Assembly (NCBI RefSeq): GCF_900176335.1
Contig: NZ_FWXW01000009.1
Location: 3,437 to 67,436 of the forward strand
DNA: 64,000 nucleotides
Reading direction: 5' to 3'
DNA from: Papillibacter cinnamivorans DSM 12816
GTDB lineage: Bacteria > Bacillota > Clostridia > Oscillospirales > Oscillospiraceae
The notes under the pieces: generated by a model
The model's database searches: none
The model's input: only the letters and a program-made list of their open reading frames with translations
Told to the model about the DNA's origin: nothing
In this document: positions 1 through 8,440 of the stretch, in pieces
Numbering within the stretch: the first letter of the stretch is position 1
Layout of the letters: each line of letters opens with the position of its first letter
Translations under genes and position numbers: made by a program

Positions 1-5
1 CCTTT

Positions 6-65
6 GGGCGGAACCGCAAGCGATGCCATATACCACGAAACGCTTCGCGTTTGTGGTATAATAAC
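6..65 (-). repeat. Structured intergenic repeat, copy A
   Basis: Positions 30-59 form a hairpin: arm ATACCAC, one bulged base, AAACGC, loop TTC, then GCGTTT and GTGGTAT. Positions 6-31 continue the element. Read on the minus strand, the whole unit matches sequences at 61636-61661 and 61718-61747 near the other end of the window, including the bulge. Base differences in the stem are compensatory (C-G against T-A). It lies upstream of the first gene, and no coding sequence is apparent in 1-261. Confidence 0.7.
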
Positions 66-261
66 CCCGGGCAACTGAGGGCGGTTTTGCTCTTTTAGCC
101 GTGTTTCGTCTTTTTTCATCGGAATGAACTGCGGTTATAGTATAATAACCTCACGGTGCGGATTCTATCATAAAACAGCAGCCGTTTATGATGGAATCCG
201 CCGGCCGGCCGGTCCGCGGTAAATTTTTTCGCTTTATCCGGGGAAAGGAAGTGTTCGCGCG

Positions 262-1803
262 TTGCAACCGCATCGGAGGTATATGGACTTCCTGCTCCCC
301 GCCGGGCTCATTTTGCTCGGGGTACTGGTGCGCTGCCTGTTTTTCGGGAGCGTACCCGTGGGCTTCAACCAGGACGAAGCTTCGGCGGGATACGAGGCCT
401 TCGCCCTGCTGACTTCTGGAATGGACCGGGTCGGCAATCCCTGGCCTGTGCTTCTTACCGCGTGGGGCAGCGGGCAGAACGCGCTGTATACCTATCTCTC
501 CATTCCCATCGTCGCCCTTCTGGGCCTGAATGTCTTTTCTGTAAGGCTCCTGGCCCTGATCGCAGGCTGCGCCTCCCTTCCCCTGTTTTACCTCGTGACG
601 AGACGCCTGGGCGGAGCCGGTCTCGGCCTCGCGGCCCTTTTCCTTCTGGCCATAAATCCCTGGCACATCCTGATCAGCCGTTGGGCGCTGGAGTCCAATC
701 TGTTCCCCTTCTTTCTCCTTCTGGGTCTCTGGCTTCTGGTGAAAGGCTGGGACGAGCCCAGGATTCTTCCTTTTGCGGCTTTTGTCTTCGCCCTGTCTTT
801 GTATTCTTACGGAACCGCTTTTTTCTTCGTTCCGCTCTTTCTTCTTTTTTGTCTGCCCTTTTTCCGGAGAGCGGGCAGGCTGCCCGCCGGAGTCTTCTGG
901 CTTTCCGCCGCCGTCTTTGCCGTCGTCGCCTTTCCCATCGCGGCCTGCAACGTCATCAATCTGTTTTCCCTGGATTCGGTGAGGATCCTGGGCTTTACCC
1001 TGCCCCGCCTCACGCAGCCCAGGACGGTTGTGACCACCATATTCAGTGCCGGCCGGCCTCTTTCCGCGGCCATGGACAATTTTACCGCTTTCCTGAAGCT
1101 GATGGTCTTTCAGGAAGACGGCCTTGTCTTCAACTCGGTCCCGGATTTCGGCACGATTTACTTCTTCTCCCTCCCCATTGTCCTCTGGGGTATCTTCGTC
1201 TCCTTGCGCCGCGGCCCCTTTCGCCGCTCCGCCCCCGGGTTTCTGTTTCTTTTCGCCCTTCTCGTCTGTATCCTGTGCGGTTTTCTGATTGACGTGAACA
1301 TCAACCGCATGAATATGATCTATATTCCCCTCATTTATTTCTGCGCCGTCGGGCTCCACGACCTGGTTCTACAGTTCCGCCGCTTCGGACTGGTGCCCGT
1401 CGCCGTATACCTCGTTTCCTTCTGCCTTTTTATATCGGTGTATTTCACCTCCTATCAAAAGACCATGTCCCAATGGTTTTACCAGGGTCTCGGCGAGGCT
1501 GTGGAATATGCCGAAACCGTGGACGCGAAGAGGGTTTATATCACGGACGCCCCGGAAATGCCCTACATTTTTGTCCTGTTTTACGAAAAGGTTCCCCCGG
1601 AGGAGTTCATTCGGACGGTTAAATACGAAAATCCCGGAGACGCGTTTCAGCAGGTCTCCTCCTTCGGAAAATACACCTTCGGCCGGTTTCCTGAGGACGC
1701 GGAAGGGGTTTATATCGTCCACCGGAGCGAAGTAAAAAAACTGCCTGAAAACTGTGTGACCACTCAGTTCGGCAATTACGTCGTTGCCGTTCCACAAAGC
1801 TGA
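262..1803 (+). CDS. Polytopic membrane glycosyltransferase, ArnT/PMT-like (GT39/GT83 superfamily)
   Basis: A protein of 513 residues with about ten hydrophobic segments over residues 8-400 and a soluble C-terminal part of about 100 residues. The first extracytoplasmic loop carries an acidic DE pair (NQDEASAGYEAF, near residue 40), the place where polyprenyl-phosphate-sugar-dependent GT-C enzymes keep their catalytic aspartate. The family transfers a sugar from a lipid carrier to protein, lipid or wall polymer on the outer face of the membrane; the acceptor cannot be told here. The TTG at 262 has GGAAG about 11 bases upstream; the ATG at 283 is an alternative, but its GGAGG is too close. It may be co-transcribed with the small transporter downstream. 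Confidence 0.7.
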   Translation: MQPHRRYMDFLLPAGLILLGVLVRCLFFGSVPVGFNQDEASAGYEAFALLTSGMDRVGNPWPVLLTAWGSGQNALYTYLSIPIVALLGLNVFSVRLLALIAGCASLPLFYLVTRRLGGAGLGLAALFLLAINPWHILISRWALESNLFPFFLLLGLWLLVKGWDEPRILPFAAFVFALSLYSYGTAFFFVPLFLLFCLPFFRRAGRLPAGVFWLSAAVFAVVAFPIAACNVINLFSLDSVRILGFTLPRLTQPRTVVTTIFSAGRPLSAAMDNFTAFLKLMVFQEDGLVFNSVPDFGTIYFFSLPIVLWGIFVSLRRGPFRRSAPGFLFLFALLVCILCGFLIDVNINRMNMIYIPLIYFCAVGLHDLVLQFRRFGLVPVAVYLVSFCLFISVYFTSYQKTMSQWFYQGLGEAVEYAETVDAKRVYITDAPEMPYIFVLFYEKVPPEEFIRTVKYENPGDAFQQVSSFGKYTFGRFPEDAEGVYIVHRSEVKKLPENCVTTQFGNYVVAVPQS

Positions 1804-1882
1804 TTTTTCTGATCATTTCGGCGCGCCGCTCGCCGGAAAAGCGGCAGCCGGGAGGAAAAGCCTGCCGGCGGGGAGCTTTTTT

Positions 1883-2311
1883 ATGAAAGGAATCGTATTT
1901 GCGGTGATGGCCGGAACCTGCGTGGCGCTTCAGAGCACCTTCAATTCCCGTCTGAGCGAAAAGATCGGCGTCTGGGAATCCAACGCTGTGGTCATGGCCG
2001 TAGGGCTCGCCGTCGCGCTGATCCTTGTCTGGTTTCTGGGCGACGGAAGCATATCGAATATCCGGGAAGTGAATCCCCTCTACCTCACGGGTGGGATTCT
2101 TGGTGTCATAATCGTCTTTTCCGCCATCCGGAGCGTCTCTTTGGTGGGGATCGGCTTCTTTCTCATCGCCTCCTTTGCAGCCCAGATTGTCGTCGGCTTT
2201 CTCGTGGACAGCTTCGGGCTTTTCGGCCTGCCAAAGGTCGCCTTCAGCCCCGCGAAGCTCGCCGGCATCGCCCTCATCCTGGCCGGCGCCTTCCTCTACC
2301 GCCTGAAGTAG
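1883..2311 (+). CDS. Small DMT-type transporter, DUF606/YdcZ family
   Basis: A protein of 142 residues with four to five hydrophobic helices, the usual length and texture of the YdcZ (DUF606) branch of the drug/metabolite transporter superfamily. The N-terminus (FAVMAGTCVALQSTFNSRLS) matches the family opening of a helix followed by an NxRL-type turn. The ATG at 1883 follows GGGAG at a 7-base gap. Substrates of this family are mostly unknown, and proteins this short usually work as dimers. It lies about 80 bases after the glycosyltransferase on the same strand and could share its transcript. Confidence 0.7.
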   Translation: MKGIVFAVMAGTCVALQSTFNSRLSEKIGVWESNAVVMAVGLAVALILVWFLGDGSISNIREVNPLYLTGGILGVIIVFSAIRSVSLVGIGFFLIASFAAQIVVGFLVDSFGLFGLPKVAFSPAKLAGIALILAGAFLYRLK

Positions 2312-2351
2312 CCTTTTCGCCGGTTCAAGTATATTCCTTTCCTGATGAAAA

Positions 2352-2636
2352 ATACCGGTTCAAACGCCAGCGGCGTCTGTACCGGCACTCCAGTCTGTCA
2401 AAAGAGTCCTCGTCCTTTTCGCCACCGGCGAAAAACTTTTGCGGATTTCGTGTTGCGTTCCGTGACCGAAATCCGCAAAAGATGAAATCTCTATGTCTTG
2501 CGGGAATTCACTTCTCGCAAGACATACATTGCGCGCCTTCGCAAAGGCGCGATCCTTCTCCCGCTTCCGTCGGAAAACGGAGTTTTTCGACGGAAACAGA
2601 TACCGGTTCAAACGCCAGCGGCGTCTGTACCGGTAT
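2352..2636. repeat. Tandem array of seven palindromes bounded by a 34-bp direct repeat
   Basis: This gene-free stretch (2312-2643) is almost wholly hairpin. H1 is 2352-2385 and H7 is 2600-2636; they share an identical 34-bp sequence whose arms pair around an AGC loop. Between them lie H2 2417-2435 (TTTTCGCC/GGCGAAAA), H3 2437-2482 (15-bp perfect stem CTTTTGCGGATTTCG), H4 2493-2527 (stem TATGTCTTGCG, extended by a G-T wobble and GAA/TTC), H5 2533-2552 (CGCGCCTT/AAGGCGCG) and H6 2566-2595 (TTCCGTCG, extended by a wobble and AAAA/TTTT). H7 runs into a T-rich stretch next to the stop codon of the minus-strand ABC-F gene, so it may also end transcripts there. No coding function is seen. Confidence 0.8.
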
Positions 2637-2643
2637 TTGTTTT

Positions 2644-4239
2644 TTATTGTCCCTGATTTGCCTTGCTCTCCAGGTATTCGTCGTAGGTCGTGGTACGGTC
2701 GGTGAACGCTCCCGGGGCAAAGTCGAAGATTCGGTTTGCCACGGTTTGTACCAACTCGTGGTCGTGGGATGCGAACAGCACGTTGCACTTCACTGCCTGC
2801 AGCCCGTTGTTGAGAGCGGCGATGGACTCCAGGTCCAGGTGGTTCGTCGGCTGGTCCAAGAGCAGCACGTTGGCTCCCGAGAGCATCATCCGCGCCAGCA
2901 TACACCGGACCTTTTCTCCCCCGGACAGCACCTTCACGCTCTTGTAAACATCCTCGCCCGAAAAGAGCATCCGCCCGAGAAAGCCTCTTAAATAGCTCTC
3001 GTGCTTGTCTTCGGAAAACTGACGCAGCCAATCCATTACGGTGTCCTCGCAGTCGTTGAAGAAAGCGGAATTGTCCTTGGGAAAATAGGCCTGGCTGGTG
3101 GATACGCCCCATTTTACCGTACCCGCGTCCGGCTCCGTCTCCCCCATGAGGATTCTGAACAGCAGCGTGTGGATCTGCTCGTCCCCCACAAAGGCGATCT
3201 TGTCGTCGTGCCGTACCGCGAAGGAAACGTTGTCCAGGACCCTGACGCCGTCCACCGACTTGGTGAGACCCTCCACGAAGAGGATGTCCTTCCCCACCTC
3301 CCGCTCGGGCTTGAACCCCACCCAGGGATACCGGCGGGAGGAGGCGGGCATCTCTTCCACGGTGAGCTTATCCAGAAGCTTCCGCCGGGAGGTGGCCTGC
3401 CGGGACTTGGATTTGTTGGCGGAAAAGCGGGAGATGAACTCCTGCAGATCGCGTATCTTCTCCTCGTTCTTCTTGTTCTGGTCCCGCAGAAGAGACTGCA
3501 TGAGCTTACTGGACTCATACCAGAAATCGTAGTTGCCCACATAGAGCTTCACCTTGCCGTAGTCGATGTCCACGATATGGGTGCACACGGTGTTGAGAAA
3601 ATGCCGGTCGTGGGAAACTACGATTACGGTTCCCGGAAAATCCAGCAGAAAATTCTCCAGCCAGATGGTGGAGGTGATGTCCAGGTTGTTGGTGGGCTCG
3701 TCCAGGAGGATGATGTCGGGATTGCCGAAAAGCGCCTGGGCCAGGAGCACCTTCACCTTCTGCCGTCCGCTCAGCTCCTCCATCGTTTTGCCGTGGAGCT
3801 CCACGGGGATCCCCAGTCCCTGGAGGATGCGGGAGGCGTCCGACTCGGCCTCCCAGCCGTTGAGATTTGCAAATTCCGCCTCCAGCTCGGATACCAGAAT
3901 GCCGTCTTCGTCGGAAAAATCCTCTTTGGAGTAAAGCCTCTCCTTTTCCTTTCCGATCTCGTAAAGGCGGGGATTTCCCATGATGACGGTATCCATCACC
4001 GGATAGGCGTCGAACTGGAACTGGTCCTGCTTTAAAACCGACATGCGGGTGCCCGGCAGCCTGTCCACCGTCCCTCCCGTGGAATCAAGCTCTCCAGCGA
4101 GAATCTTCAGGAAGGTGGATTTTCCCGCTCCGTTGGCGCCGATGATGCCGTAGCAGTTTCCCCGGACGAACTGGAGGTCCACATGGCTGAACAGGACGGT
4201 CCCGCCGTATTGTAAACTGACGTCGCTGACTGTGATCAA
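2644..4239 (-). CDS. ABC-F family ATPase (YbiT/YkpA-like) with a degenerate second Walker A
   Basis: A soluble 531-residue protein with two ABC modules and no membrane segment, as in ABC-F translation factors, which act on the ribosomal E site. Module 1 has a normal Walker A (GANGAGKST, near residue 38), signature LSGRQ and Walker B ILLDEPTNNLD. A basic linker (about residues 240-310) follows. Module 2 has signature LSGGEK, Walker B VLLLDQPTNHLD and the switch histidine (ASHDHE), but its Walker A position reads GDEQIHTLLF and has no lysine. Loss of that P-loop should weaken or abolish ATP binding at one site. The stop codon abuts the palindrome array. The closest broad group is the YbiT type; a resistance role is possible but not indicated. 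Confidence 0.88.
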   Translation of the reverse strand: MITVSDVSLQYGGTVLFSHVDLQFVRGNCYGIIGANGAGKSTFLKILAGELDSTGGTVDRLPGTRMSVLKQDQFQFDAYPVMDTVIMGNPRLYEIGKEKERLYSKEDFSDEDGILVSELEAEFANLNGWEAESDASRILQGLGIPVELHGKTMEELSGRQKVKVLLAQALFGNPDIILLDEPTNNLDITSTIWLENFLLDFPGTVIVVSHDRHFLNTVCTHIVDIDYGKVKLYVGNYDFWYESSKLMQSLLRDQNKKNEEKIRDLQEFISRFSANKSKSRQATSRRKLLDKLTVEEMPASSRRYPWVGFKPEREVGKDILFVEGLTKSVDGVRVLDNVSFAVRHDDKIAFVGDEQIHTLLFRILMGETEPDAGTVKWGVSTSQAYFPKDNSAFFNDCEDTVMDWLRQFSEDKHESYLRGFLGRMLFSGEDVYKSVKVLSGGEKVRCMLARMMLSGANVLLLDQPTNHLDLESIAALNNGLQAVKCNVLFASHDHELVQTVANRIFDFAPGAFTDRTTTYDEYLESKANQGQ

Positions 4240-4281
4240 TGATAAATCTCCTTTATTTTACTGTTTGCGGATTTCTTTCCG

Positions 4282-5487
4282 TTACTCGATCTTCATCCTC
4301 CGGGATAATAGAAGGTTCAGGGTGGCAAACACGGCGTCCGCCATAAATATGTATTTGTACCCGTGGGCTCCCGTGGCCGCCCAGAGAAGTCCCCCCAGAG
4401 TGGGGACGGTCATAGCCACCACATGGTCCAGGCTGACCCCCGCGGAAAGGGTGGGCGTCACGTCCTCGGGGCAGATGGCGATTTTCTTCACATAGGTGGA
4501 CCGTGCCATTTCCACGACGCTCATGGAGCTGTCAAGGATATAGCAGGCGCTGACGATGGCAAGGGCGATTGCGCGGGGAAGAAGATCTTCCGAAAAGGTA
4601 TATCCGAAGCAGATGACAATGAGGATCACCGCTTCCACGGACAGTACAAACCGCTCTCCCCGCTCATCGATGGCTCTCCCCACGATGGTCCGCGTCCCGA
4701 TGCTCACAAGAGCGATGATCACGCCCAGGATGGCGAAGATCGGAGGGTCCAGCCCGTAGACCTGGATCAGCACCCAGGGAGCAAAGGTGAGAAAGATCTG
4801 CTTCCTGGCCCCGTTTACCAGGCTCAGGGCATAGTACAGCGAATACTTTTTCCGGAACACCAGCTTGACCTTCCGGGCCGCCGGCGGCGTCCGCTTCATC
4901 ATGCGGAAAACGAAAAAGGCGCACGCGAAGAGGATTCCCGCGATGACAAAGGCGCCGCTGTAAGTCAGGCCCAGAAGCCTGAAGCCGACCCAAACCACTC
5001 CGTACCCGATAATGGTGGCAATCAGCGCATAGGCGCTGTAGAGTCCCAGCCGCACGCCGTAGGATTCCTTCTGGGAAAGGCTCATGCCGATGGTGGGGTT
5101 GAGCGGCAGGTACATATGCAGTCCCATGCTGTAGATCATAAGCCATACCAGCATGACCCCGAAGCTGGGAGAAAAGAGACCCAGGCCCACAAGTCCCAGC
5201 GCCGAAGCTACCATGGCCAGTGCGGCCATGCGCACGTCCCCCAGAAACGCCAGCGCTCCCAGCACGAGGACCACCAAAGTCCCTGGAAGCTCCCGGGGAA
5301 ACTCCACGACCCCACGGGCTTCGGCGGTGAGCATGAAGATATCGCTGAGGTAATTGTTGAAAACCGTGGTGTATATGCCGGTGGCGGCTCCGATGAACAC
5401 GCCGGCCAGTACATACAGGGAAAAGTCCCGGTCTTCCCGGAAAGAGGTTTTCACTCTCGCCGCTCTGCCCGCCAAAAACTGCTTCAA
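4282..5487 (-). CDS. MFS transporter
   Basis: A 401-residue integral membrane protein with about twelve hydrophobic segments and a central cytoplasmic loop rich in basic residues (RMMKRTPPAARKVKLVFRKK, about 205-225), the normal plan of a major facilitator protein. The start is TTG at 5487, preceded by AAGGG about 10 bases upstream. The gene ends 42 bases upstream of the ABC-F gene on the same strand, so the two may form an operon. The substrate cannot be read from the sequence. Confidence 0.8.
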   Translation of the reverse strand: MKQFLAGRAARVKTSFREDRDFSLYVLAGVFIGAATGIYTTVFNNYLSDIFMLTAEARGVVEFPRELPGTLVVLVLGALAFLGDVRMAALAMVASALGLVGLGLFSPSFGVMLVWLMIYSMGLHMYLPLNPTIGMSLSQKESYGVRLGLYSAYALIATIIGYGVVWVGFRLLGLTYSGAFVIAGILFACAFFVFRMMKRTPPAARKVKLVFRKKYSLYYALSLVNGARKQIFLTFAPWVLIQVYGLDPPIFAILGVIIALVSIGTRTIVGRAIDERGERFVLSVEAVILIVICFGYTFSEDLLPRAIALAIVSACYILDSSMSVVEMARSTYVKKIAICPEDVTPTLSAGVSLDHVVAMTVPTLGGLLWAATGAHGYKYIFMADAVFATLNLLLSRRMKIE

Positions 5488-5703
5488 GCTATCATTCCCT
5501 TTTTATAGAACTGTAAAAGTGCCCGGAACACGCCGGTTCTTCCATCATACAGAAAAATTGGGTGGAAATCAATTGCCCCTTCTTTGAATCGGCAATAAAT
5601 TTTACCCTTTTCGTATAAAAAAAGAATTGTAATATTAAAAAATAAGAAGTATAATGCTATTTTGGAATTTTATCATCGGAAAGCCTAAAAGGAGGCCCCT
5701 GTT

Positions 5704-7527
5704 TTGCAGAACACTCAGCTTCGCAACGTCGCCATTATCGCCCACGTGGACCATGGAAAAACCACGCTGGTGGACGAAATGTTCAAACAGAGCGGCGTTT
5801 ACCGCGACAATCAGGTCGTCGTCGAGCGCGTTATGGACTCCAACGACTTGGAGCGGGAACGCGGCATCACCATATTGGCGAAAAATACCTCCATCCGCTA
5901 CAGCGGCGTCAAAATCAACATTGTGGATACTCCCGGCCACGCGGATTTCGGCGGCGAGGTGGAACGGATCCTGAAAATGGTCAACGGCGTCATCCTGCTG
6001 GTGGACGCCGCCGAAGGCCCCATGCCCCAGACCCGTTTCGTGCTCCAGAAGGCCCTGGAGCTGAAGCATCGGGTCATCATTCTCATCAATAAGATCGACC
6101 GGCCGGACCGCAGGGTGAAGGAAGTGATGGACGAGGTTCTGGAGCTTCTCATGGACCTGGACGCGACCGAGGAGCAGCTGGATTCCCCCATTCTCTACTG
6201 CTCGGCCCGTCAGGGGATCTGCTCCTTCTCTCCTGACGAAGCGGGCACGGACCTCCGTCCCCTGCTGGACACCATTGTGGACTATATTCCCGCCCCCTCC
6301 GGCGACCCCACGGCCCCCCTCCAGATGCTGATATCCGCCATCGACTATAACGACTACGTGGGCAGGATCGGCATCGGCCGCATCGAGCAGGGAACCATCC
6401 GCCAGAATCAGGACATTCTGGTCTGCGATTATCACGGGGAAAAGCCCAACCGGAAGGCCAAGGCGGTCTCCCTCTTTCAGTTCGAGGGTTTGAACCGCGT
6501 TCCGGTGACCGAGGCCGACGCGGGCAACATCATAGCCCTGTCCGGCATCGCGGACATCGCCATCGGGGACACCGTATGCGACGTGTCCAGTCCCGCGCCC
6601 CTTCCCTTTGTCAAGATTTCCGAGCCCACGGTGGAAATGACTTTTTCCGTTAACGACAGTCCTTTTGCCGGAAGGGAAGGAAAATTCGTCACCTCCCGGA
6701 ACCTCAGAGACCGGCTCTTCCGGGAAACCCTCAAGGACGTCTCCCTCCGGGTGAATGAAACCGAAACGACGGAGGCCTTCAAGGTTTCCGGCCGCGGCGA
6801 GATGCACCTTTCCATCCTCATTGAGACCATGCGCCGGGAGGGCTACGAGTTCCAGGTCTCTCCTCCCAGGGTCTTGAACCGCATGGTGGACGGCGTTCTC
6901 AACGAGCCCGTCGAGCTTCTGGTGGCGGATATTCCGGAGGACTCCGTGGGCCCTGTCATCGAGAAAATGGGAAGCCGCAAGGGCGAGCTGGTCCAGATGA
7001 CCCCGGTGGGAAACCGGATGCGCCTGGAGTTTCTCGTTCCTTCCCGCGGGCTTTTCGGATACCGCAACGAATTTTTGACCGACACCCGGGGCGAGGGGAT
7101 CATGAGCGCCGTCTTCAGCGGCTACGCCCCATATAAAGGGGACATCAGCCGCCGCGCCACGGGCTCCCTCGTCGCCTTCGAGACTGGCGAGGCCGTCACC
7201 TACGGGCTTTATAACGCCCAGGAGCGGGGCGCCCTCTTCATCGGGCCGGGCACTCCCGTCTACGCCGGTATGGTGGTGGGCGTGTCCCCCAAGTCGGAGG
7301 ACATCTCGGTGAACGTCTGCAAGAAAAAACAGCTCACCAATATGCGCGCTTCCGGCAGCGACGATGCCCTGCGTCTCGTCCCCTTCCGGAACTTAAGCCT
7401 GGAGCAGTGCCTGGAATTTCTGGCCGACGACGAGCTTCTGGAGGTCACCCCGAAGAATCTCCGCATCCGCAAGCGGATTCTGGACCACGCCCAGCGCATG
7501 AAAGCCCTCAAAGGCAGCGGAAACTGA
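5704..7527 (+). CDS. typA: Ribosome-associated GTPase TypA/BipA
   Basis: A 607-residue translational GTPase, the typical length of TypA. The G domain shows AHVDHGKTT (G1, about residues 14-22), RGITI (G2), DTPGHADF (G3) and NKID (G4). EF-G-like domains II, III and V and the TypA-specific C-terminal domain follow. TypA binds 70S ribosomes at the EF-G site and helps assembly of the large subunit under stress. The TTG start at 5704 has AAGGAGG eight bases upstream. The gene stands alone, with a strong terminator directly behind it. Confidence 0.95.
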   Translation: MQNTQLRNVAIIAHVDHGKTTLVDEMFKQSGVYRDNQVVVERVMDSNDLERERGITILAKNTSIRYSGVKINIVDTPGHADFGGEVERILKMVNGVILLVDAAEGPMPQTRFVLQKALELKHRVIILINKIDRPDRRVKEVMDEVLELLMDLDATEEQLDSPILYCSARQGICSFSPDEAGTDLRPLLDTIVDYIPAPSGDPTAPLQMLISAIDYNDYVGRIGIGRIEQGTIRQNQDILVCDYHGEKPNRKAKAVSLFQFEGLNRVPVTEADAGNIIALSGIADIAIGDTVCDVSSPAPLPFVKISEPTVEMTFSVNDSPFAGREGKFVTSRNLRDRLFRETLKDVSLRVNETETTEAFKVSGRGEMHLSILIETMRREGYEFQVSPPRVLNRMVDGVLNEPVELLVADIPEDSVGPVIEKMGSRKGELVQMTPVGNRMRLEFLVPSRGLFGYRNEFLTDTRGEGIMSAVFSGYAPYKGDISRRATGSLVAFETGEAVTYGLYNAQERGALFIGPGTPVYAGMVVGVSPKSEDISVNVCKKKQLTNMRASGSDDALRLVPFRNLSLEQCLEFLADDELLEVTPKNLRIRKRILDHAQRMKALKGSGN

Positions 7528-7542
7528 ATAACAGCAATAGAA

Positions 7543-7587
7543 GCATGCCGCAATACGGTTTGGAACCGTATTGCGGCATGCCTTTTT
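7543..7587 (+). terminator. Intrinsic terminator of typA
   Basis: A perfect 18-bp stem (GCATGCCGCAATACGGTT, 7543-7560) with a TGG loop and its complement at 7564-7581, followed by CTTTTT. It starts 16 bases after the typA stop codon. Confidence 0.92.
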
Positions 7588-7672
7588 AAACCTTTCGGAA
7601 AACGTTTCAGGGAAAGGAATCTGCTTTGAAGAAATGTCCTCGCCCTTGCGGCGCTGCGCATGCCGTAATCCG

Positions 7673-8242
7673 TCAAAAAGACGGGGGAGAACCCGCCCCA
7701 AGGAAAATACCCACCTTGTCGCCCGTATTCACCCAAGTATGCAGGAGGCTGCTTTCATAGTAAAGGGTATCGCCCGAATCCACGTTGAACTTCTCTTGCC
7801 TCCCTGTTTCGGGGTCGGTCAAGGTGACCTCGAAGGAACCCTCGATCACAAAGCAGAATTCTTCTCCCACATGCTGCATGGGGCCGATGGAGCACTTGGG
7901 CTGCACACGGAAATACGCGGGAATGATCACCTTGTTTTGTACGTCCTGCGCCAGAAGGAGCGCCTCGACCCCTTCGAAGTTGTAACCCAGTTCCGGAGCG
8001 CTGGCCAGATGGACCAATCGGCCGGAATGATCCGGCTTGTCCACAAGATCCGCCATTGTCCTGTGATAGATCTTCAGGAGCTTTTGCAGGTTGGAATAGC
8101 TGATGCCGCTCCGGCCGTTTTCCAGCATGCTGAGAAAAGCCGAGGAACATCCCATCTGTTCCGCAACCGCCTCCAGCGTGGCTCCTTCGTCTTTCCGGAT
8201 TTTTTTCAGTTTGCTTCCCAGGGCCCAGATGTTTTCATTCAT
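7673..8242 (-). CDS. XRE-family regulator with C-terminal cupin (cassette 1)
   Basis: A 189-residue protein. Residues 1-65 form an HTH_3/XRE domain (LKKIRKDEGATLEAVAEQ, then CSSAFLSMLENGRSGIS); residues about 110-185 form a cupin-2 barrel (GPMQHVGEEFCFVIEG, then SGDTLYYESSLLHTWVN) that probably senses a small ligand. This is the architecture of PuuR/SutR-like regulators. It is clearly a paralogue of the regulator at 60911-61492; both sit beside the same set of BKACE, SDR and membrane genes. It has its own start with GGAGAA upstream and a likely separate promoter, so it probably controls the cassette rather than merely trailing it. The ligand is unknown, with a beta-keto acid or its precursor as the obvious guess. 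Confidence 0.85.
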   Translation of the reverse strand: MNENIWALGSKLKKIRKDEGATLEAVAEQMGCSSAFLSMLENGRSGISYSNLQKLLKIYHRTMADLVDKPDHSGRLVHLASAPELGYNFEGVEALLLAQDVQNKVIIPAYFRVQPKCSIGPMQHVGEEFCFVIEGSFEVTLTDPETGRQEKFNVDSGDTLYYESSLLHTWVNTGDKVGIFLGAGSPPSF

Positions 8243-8293
8243 TCCGATTCTCCTAATTGACGCTTAGTATTCTATAGATGCTTAATATTAATC

Positions 8294-8322
8294 ATTATAC
8301 AGGAAGCAGAACCATTTGTATA
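8294..8322 (-). promoter_or_regulatory. Candidate promoter of the cassette 1 XRE-cupin regulator
   Basis: On the minus strand TATACA, a 17-base spacer and TATAAT (8294-8299), followed by an inverted ATTAAT/ATTAAG motif (about 8275-8292) that resembles the TTAAT-rich elements in the promoters of cassette 2. The -35 is weak and the -10 is consensus. Confidence 0.45.
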
Positions 8323-8376
8323 CTTAAAATTTAGAACAAAAATGAAATTGATTTTTCCGGCGCGGTGATAGAAAAC

Positions 8377-8412
8377 GCCGGCAGGCTCTGGCAATAACCA
8401 GAGCCTGCCGGC
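8377..8412 (-). terminator. Terminator after the cassette 1 membrane protein gene
   Basis: A 15-bp perfect stem (GCCGGCAGGCTCTGG) with a six-base loop, followed on the minus strand by GTTTTC. It separates the membrane-protein gene from the downstream regulator, which therefore needs its own promoter. Confidence 0.8.
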
Positions 8413-8440
8413 ATAGGGGACATTATATAGTATGGTGGTC

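Noticed and set aside
151-1359. Long minus-strand frame (402 codons) opposite the membrane glycosyltransferase
   Set aside because: Its product is a low-complexity Gly/Gln/Lys/Glu string, the mirror of hydrophobic codons on the other strand; it has no family sequence and no ribosome site.
2352-2636. CRISPR array
   Set aside because: Only the two outer repeats are identical; the intervening palindromes differ in sequence and size, there is no regular repeat-spacer period and no cas gene.
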